Assembly: GCF_001941845.1 (NCBI RefSeq)
Contig: NZ_CP018870.1
Span: 4,966,001 to 5,030,000, forward strand
DNA from: Streptomyces sp. TN58
Lineage (GTDB): Bacteria; Actinomycetota; Actinomycetes; Streptomycetales; Streptomycetaceae
Reading direction: 5' to 3'
DNA: 64,000 nt
Part shown: piece by piece, positions 63,669-64,000 of the stretch
Numbering within the stretch: the stretch's first letter is position 1
Layout: each line of letters opens with the position of its first letter
Translations under genes and position numbers: made by a program
Notes under the pieces: generated by a model
Databases searched by the model: none
Seen by the model: only the letters and a program-made list of their open reading frames with translations
Told to the model about the DNA's origin: nothing

Positions 63669-63769
63669 GCGGCCACGCTAGAGCGCCCGAGGGCCCTACG
63701 CCACCTCAAAAGAGTGACATAGGGCCCTCGATCAGGCTCTGTTCGCTACCAGCAGGTAACGCCTGTTGT

Positions 63770-64000
63770 TCAGCGGCTCTGCTGCGCCGGGACGCCGCGG
63801 CTGACCGGCTCGTCGTCCACGATCGGGTTGGCCGCCGCGACGGCCGCACCGGTGAGCGTCGCCAGCATCTCGCGGACGTTGGTCAGCTGCGCGTTGATCG
63901 AGTCGCGACGGTTGGTGAGCGCCGCCAGCTCGCGCTCCGACTCGCTGCGGATGCGGTCCGCCTTGGCGTTGGCGTCGGCCACGATGTCCTCGGCCTGGCG
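63770..64000 (-). CDS. filP: FilP-type coiled-coil cytoskeletal protein, C-terminal part
   Basis: The last 76 codons of a gene that enters from the right. RQAEDIVADANAKADRI, RSESERELAALTNRR and NAQLTNVREMLATLTGAA form the end of a long coiled coil, followed by a short tail ending SRGVPAQQSR. I recall this ending from FilP, the intermediate-filament-like protein that works with DivIVA and Scy in hyphal tip growth; it was once annotated as a cellulose-binding protein. The related Scy gene is normally next door, so a Scy identity is not excluded. Confidence 0.75.
   Translation of the reverse strand, partial: RQAEDIVADANAKADRIRSESERELAALTNRRDSINAQLTNVREMLATLTGAAVAAANPIVDDEPVSRGVPAQQSR

Overview
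This window is chromosomal DNA from a Streptomyces or a very close relative. GC is very high with near-total G/C at third codon positions, GTG and TTG starts are frequent, and the core genes follow an order I know from Streptomyces chromosomes: nrtL-lysA-hom-thrC-thrB-rho, then rpmE-prfA-prmC-tsaC-glyA-wecA-atpIBEFHAGDC, then a chitinase with a two-component pair, and later nucS and filP. All family assignments come from reading the sequence; no search was run.

Layout. 1-7.9 kb: the end of a penicillin-binding protein, two divergent diiron proteins with a TetR regulator, a histidine kinase coupled to a lipoprotein, a secreted membrane-anchored protein and a degenerate NERD protein. 8-11 kb: an NHEJ cluster of Ku, facing away from a LigD-type polymerase domain and a separate ATP-dependent ligase. 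11-13.9 kb: a DUF6479 protein, an XdhC-family protein and a VOC protein. 13.95-20.19 kb: an island between two 130-bp direct repeats, each holding the 3' part of tRNA-Arg(CCG) and its terminator. It carries an AAA ATPase, a possible helicase N-terminal fragment, a 754-residue unknown protein, a decayed IS4 transposase and a membrane/coiled-coil protein, and has no integrase that I can see.

20.2-27.1 kb: a single-domain response regulator, the ArgS-like protein NrtL, and the lysine and threonine genes. 27.1-38.2 kb: Rho, an LCP cell-wall ligase, L31 (with a sigma-R-type promoter), release factor 1 and its methylase PrmC, the threonylcarbamoyl-AMP synthase, a phosphatase-like protein lacking its nucleophilic Cys, a 51-bp tandem array, a divergent serine hydroxymethyltransferase and a polyprenyl-phosphate GlcNAc-1-phosphate transferase. 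38.5-46.3 kb: the full F1Fo ATP synthase operon. 47-51 kb: a GH18 chitinase preceded by DasR-type operators and the genes of a two-component system. 51-64 kb: small membrane, cobalamin, acyl-CoA, STAS/NTPase, NucS, LLM oxidoreductase and tandem ABC transporter genes, ending in the C-terminus of a FilP-type coiled-coil protein.

Most operons are tight, with ATGA or GTGA overlaps. The accessory part is mainly the tRNA-Arg island; its gene set is the best candidate here for an undescribed system. Other points worth attention are the divergent diiron pair, the phosphatase with Ser in place of the catalytic Cys, the NERD protein without its usual active-site residues, and the hairpins between lysA and hom and between atpD and atpC.
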